A stretch of DNA of 9,334 nt, taken from NCBI RefSeq assembly GCF_938040115.1, contig NZ_CALHXD010000100.1, positions 1 through 9,334 on the forward strand. The letters are read 5' to 3'. Every line of letters starts with the position of its first letter. Position 1 is the stretch's first letter. Shown piece by piece: positions 7,987-9,334 of this stretch. The position numbers and the translations under genes are program-made. The notes beneath the pieces were generated by a model, which had not been told where the DNA came from, made no database searches, and was given only the letters and a program-made list of their open reading frames with translations. This DNA comes from an uncultured Campylobacter sp. Its GTDB lineage: Bacteria; Campylobacterota; Campylobacteria; Campylobacterales; Campylobacteraceae.

Positions 7987-8465
7987 TGAGAAAAGGTTTT
8001 AGTTTAGTTACTGCGATTATTTTTATAGTTTTAATAGCTACTTTAGGCATGTTTTCATTAAATATCTCGGCGACTACAGCAAGACAAACCACTCATATTT
8101 TTTTGCGAGAACAAGCAGAACTTCTGGCTCAGGGCGCTACAGAGATAGCTATTTTTAATCTCCTACGGGTGGATTTTACGCAAGCAGCAAACTGTGCAAG
8201 CTTAGACAGAAATGCGGTGATAGTCCCGCAAACGTTTTATCCTACCGGAGTTCAAAACACATCCTTATTTGATATCAGAGTAACCATAAACAGGGTATTT
8301 GGTACTATAGGAGCTTGCGACGGTACTGCCGGTAGAGGTACGGCAGTAATCCCGATATCTACCGCTGCATCTGCCGGAACGGTTATATTAGACGTAGTCG
8401 TTAGGTCGGCAAATGCCAATGTCCCGCCGATAAGAATTCACAGACGCACGATTCAAAAGCTCTAA
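7986..8465 (+). CDS. Prepilin-like minor pilin lacking Glu5, PilX/GspK/MshP-like
   Basis: The product has 159 residues. The leader MRKG is followed by FSLVTAIIFIVLIATLG, so cleavage after Gly4 leaves mature Phe1, but position 5 is Thr in place of the near-universal Glu. GspK, PilX and MshP subunits share this lack; Glu5 normally pairs with the N-terminus of the neighbouring pilin, so a subunit without it fits the very tip of the fibre. REQAELLAQGATEIAI (41-56) matches the helix pattern after the membrane segment in PilX/GspK-type proteins. The globular domain is small for GspK (usually about 300 residues) and closer to PilX or MshP. It has two cysteines (70 and 111). The ATG at 7986 shares one base with the previous stop (TAATG) and AAAGG lies 10 bases upstream. 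An in-frame ATG at 7962 would put eight residues before the leader and is less likely. Confidence 0.84.
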   Translation: MRKGFSLVTAIIFIVLIATLGMFSLNISATTARQTTHIFLREQAELLAQGATEIAIFNLLRVDFTQAANCASLDRNAVIVPQTFYPTGVQNTSLFDIRVTINRVFGTIGACDGTAGRGTAVIPISTAASAGTVILDVVVRSANANVPPIRIHRRTIQKL

Positions 8466-8479
8466 AATAATACTTTATA

Positions 8480-8488
8480 TGCTATAAT
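8480..8488 (+). promoter_or_regulatory. Extended -10 promoter for hpf
   Basis: TGCTATAAT is a perfect extended -10 element (TGn followed by TATAAT), 28 bases upstream of the chosen hpf start. Transcription would begin near 8495, giving a leader of about 22 bases that contains AAAGGAG. The box lies just past the stop of the last prepilin gene, so hpf can be expressed independently. A 5-bp dyad (TGCTA at 8480-8484, TAGCA at 8491-8495) surrounds it. Confidence 0.7.
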
Positions 8489-8516
8489 GTTAGCACTTTA
8501 ACGTAAAGGAGAGATG

Positions 8517-9050
8517 ATGAATCTAAGCATCGTAGGTAAACAATTTGACCTAACAGACCCAATCAAACAACATATAGAAAACGCATTTGATGCGCTTAAC
8601 AAATACGGACTGGATATTATTTCGGGTCGTTGCGTAGTTTCTGCGGACGAAAAAAACGGCAAAAAAGGCTTTAGCGTAGAATTTGCGCTAAATTTGGCAA
8701 AAAAAGACACGATCGTAATCCGCCACAAAGATAAAGATCTATACGCTGCAGTCGATCTTGCGCTTGAACGCGCGTCAAAAGTACTTCGCCGCGAGCACGA
8801 CAAAAACACAACCGTCAAAAATAAAGACGATGGCAAAGCTGTTAGAGCTGCGATTGCCGACGAACATATAAACGACGGCGAGGTAGATGAGATAATACCT
8901 ATGGAGCTTGAGCTATATAAACCACTAGAGATAGAGGAGGCTATGCAAAAGCTAAAAGATAGCGATGCACAGTTTTACGTATTTAACGATATGGACGCCA
9001 AAATGCGCGTGATCTACAAACGCTCTGACGGCAAATTCGGACTTTATTAA
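8517..9050 (+). CDS. hpf: Ribosome hibernation promoting factor, long form (HPF/RaiA)
   Basis: Long HPF binds the 30S subunit at the tRNA and mRNA channel and pairs ribosomes into inactive 100S dimers in stationary phase or stress. The 177-residue protein has the RaiA fold at the N-terminus (about 1-95), seen in VGKQFDLTDPIKQHIENAF and in KDKDLYAAVDLALERASKVLRREHDK. A charged linker with KNKDDGK follows. The dimerisation domain (about 120-177) is clear from KPLEIEEAMQKLKDSDAQF, VFNDMDAKMRVIYKRSDGKFGLY, with a C-terminus typical of the long form. Two ATGs are adjacent. AAAGGAG (8505-8511) is 5 bases from the ATG at 8517 but only 2 from 8514, so I chose the second, which adds no doubtful residues. 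hpf has its own promoter, 48-51 bases after the pilin genes, and is followed by a terminator. Confidence 0.94.
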   Translation: MNLSIVGKQFDLTDPIKQHIENAFDALNKYGLDIISGRCVVSADEKNGKKGFSVEFALNLAKKDTIVIRHKDKDLYAAVDLALERASKVLRREHDKNTTVKNKDDGKAVRAAIADEHINDGEVDEIIPMELELYKPLEIEEAMQKLKDSDAQFYVFNDMDAKMRVIYKRSDGKFGLY

Positions 9051-9058
9051 TCAAATTT

Positions 9059-9090
9059 AGGCGAGATAAACTCTCGCCTTCTTACTTTTT
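9059..9090 (+). terminator. Rho-independent terminator after hpf
   Basis: A perfect 8-bp inverted repeat (AGGCGAGA at 9059-9066, TCTCGCCT at 9072-9079) with a 5-base loop lies 8 bases after the hpf stop. It is followed by a T-rich tail (TCTTACTTTTT, 9080-9090). It should end transcripts from the hpf promoter and any read-through from the pilin run. Confidence 0.82.
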
Positions 9091-9250
9091 AAATCCACAA
9101 AGATACCAATCAAAATTCAATCATTCTTGTTGCCGACTTCATAGTAAATTGCTTAAATTTTATGAAATAAATCTCAAATTTCAAAAACTATCAACGATAA
9201 AGAATTTTACATAATACAGATAAAGCGCTTTTAACGGAAAGATTTTTAGG

Positions 9251-9256
9251 TAAAAT
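9251..9256 (+). promoter_or_regulatory. Candidate -10 box upstream of the gene at the right edge
   Basis: TAAAAT preceded by ATTTTTAGG has the T-rich-then-box pattern of Campylobacter promoters and lies about 65 bases before the next start codon. The rest of the spacer after the hpf terminator (about 9091-9290) is AT-rich and contains no open frame or RNA gene that I can recognise, only a 10-bp palindrome AAAGCGCTTT at 9222-9231. The assignment is weak because TAAAAT-like words are frequent here. Confidence 0.25.
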
Positions 9257-9291
9257 CAAAATTTGAAAGATATTTTTAAAGGCTCAAGATA

Positions 9292-9321
9292 AGTTAAAAA
9301 CTTTCAAAGGAGTTTTTAACT
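9292..9321 (+). promoter_or_regulatory. Perfect inverted repeat framing the ribosome binding site of the next gene
   Basis: AGTTAAAAAC (9292-9301) and GTTTTTAACT (9312-9321) form a perfect 10-bp dyad with a 10-base centre, TTTCAAAGGA, that holds most of the Shine-Dalgarno AAAGGAG (9306-9312). The right arm ends at the base before the ATG. As RNA it would be a hairpin showing the Shine-Dalgarno in its loop; as DNA it could be an operator for a dimeric regulator. The geometry is seen directly; the role is inferred. Confidence 0.5.
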
Positions 9322-9334
9322 ATGATCCTGTCGA
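9322..9334 (+). CDS. Start of an unidentified gene cut by the right edge
   Basis: An ATG at 9322 follows AAAGGAG (9306-9312) with 9 bases of spacing and begins Met-Ile-Leu-Ser before the window ends. Four codons cannot identify the product. The strong Shine-Dalgarno and the AT-rich leader after a terminator make it a likely new transcription unit. Confidence 0.5.

Noticed and set aside
8466..8479. Terminator between the pilin genes and hpf
   Set aside because: There is no stem-loop in this short AT-rich gap, so read-through into hpf remains possible.
8496..8508. CTTTA-ACG-TAAAG mini-hairpin before hpf
   Set aside because: A five-pair, A/T-rich stem with a 3-base loop is too weak to sequester the Shine-Dalgarno convincingly.
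2040..9300. Frequent AAATTTG/CAAATTT words as DNA-uptake or regulatory signals
   Set aside because: They appear throughout coding and spacer DNA as expected of AT-rich Campylobacter composition, with no spacing pattern.

Overview
The window looks like the chromosome of a Campylobacter or close relative (Campylobacterota). The evidence is the gene set and order lon <- bamD | fliW -> prepilin genes -> hpf, the AT-rich spacers with TATAAT-like -10 boxes and no clear -35, and the many AAATTT words. From memory, C. jejuni has the same order (lon, a BamD lipoprotein, fliW, proC, the competence pseudopilin gene ctsT and two small exported-protein genes). The lon region is fairly GC-rich (39 of 60 bases in 121-180), which suggests a higher-GC oral species such as the rectus/showae/curvus group rather than C. 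jejuni. The species is not proven.

Layout. On the minus strand, bamD (outer-membrane assembly lipoprotein) is followed 9 bases later by lon (ATP-dependent protease), which runs off the left edge in its ATPase domain. A 151-base divergent spacer separates bamD from a plus-strand run. That run begins with fliW (flagellin chaperone and CsrA antagonist), then a 1289-residue exported protein of unknown function, then three prepilin-like genes joined by 4-base, nearly adjacent and 1-base junctions. hpf (long-form ribosome hibernation factor) follows with its own extended -10 promoter and a rho-independent terminator. A final AT-rich spacer leads to the first codons of another gene, whose Shine-Dalgarno sits in the loop of a perfect 10-bp inverted repeat.

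The most interesting part is 2571-8465. One very large Sec-exported, cysteine-bearing protein with a DUF11-like module is followed by three type IV pilin / type II pseudopilin-like proteins. Two keep Glu at mature position 5; the last lacks it, as GspK- and PilX-type tip subunits do. This is the inventory of a minor-pilin tip complex with a large partner, like MshD-MshO-MshP-MshQ of MSHA pili or minor pilins with PilY1, but sitting at a Campylobacter competence locus. My working hypothesis is an adhesin- or tip-bearing minor-pilin cassette of the Cts (type II-like) DNA-uptake machine or a related pilus.

Codon and base use in this block is more AT-rich than in lon, and it carries T9 and A9 runs at the starts of two genes, so acquisition or phase variation is possible. 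No rRNA, tRNA, CRISPR array or insertion sequence is visible.
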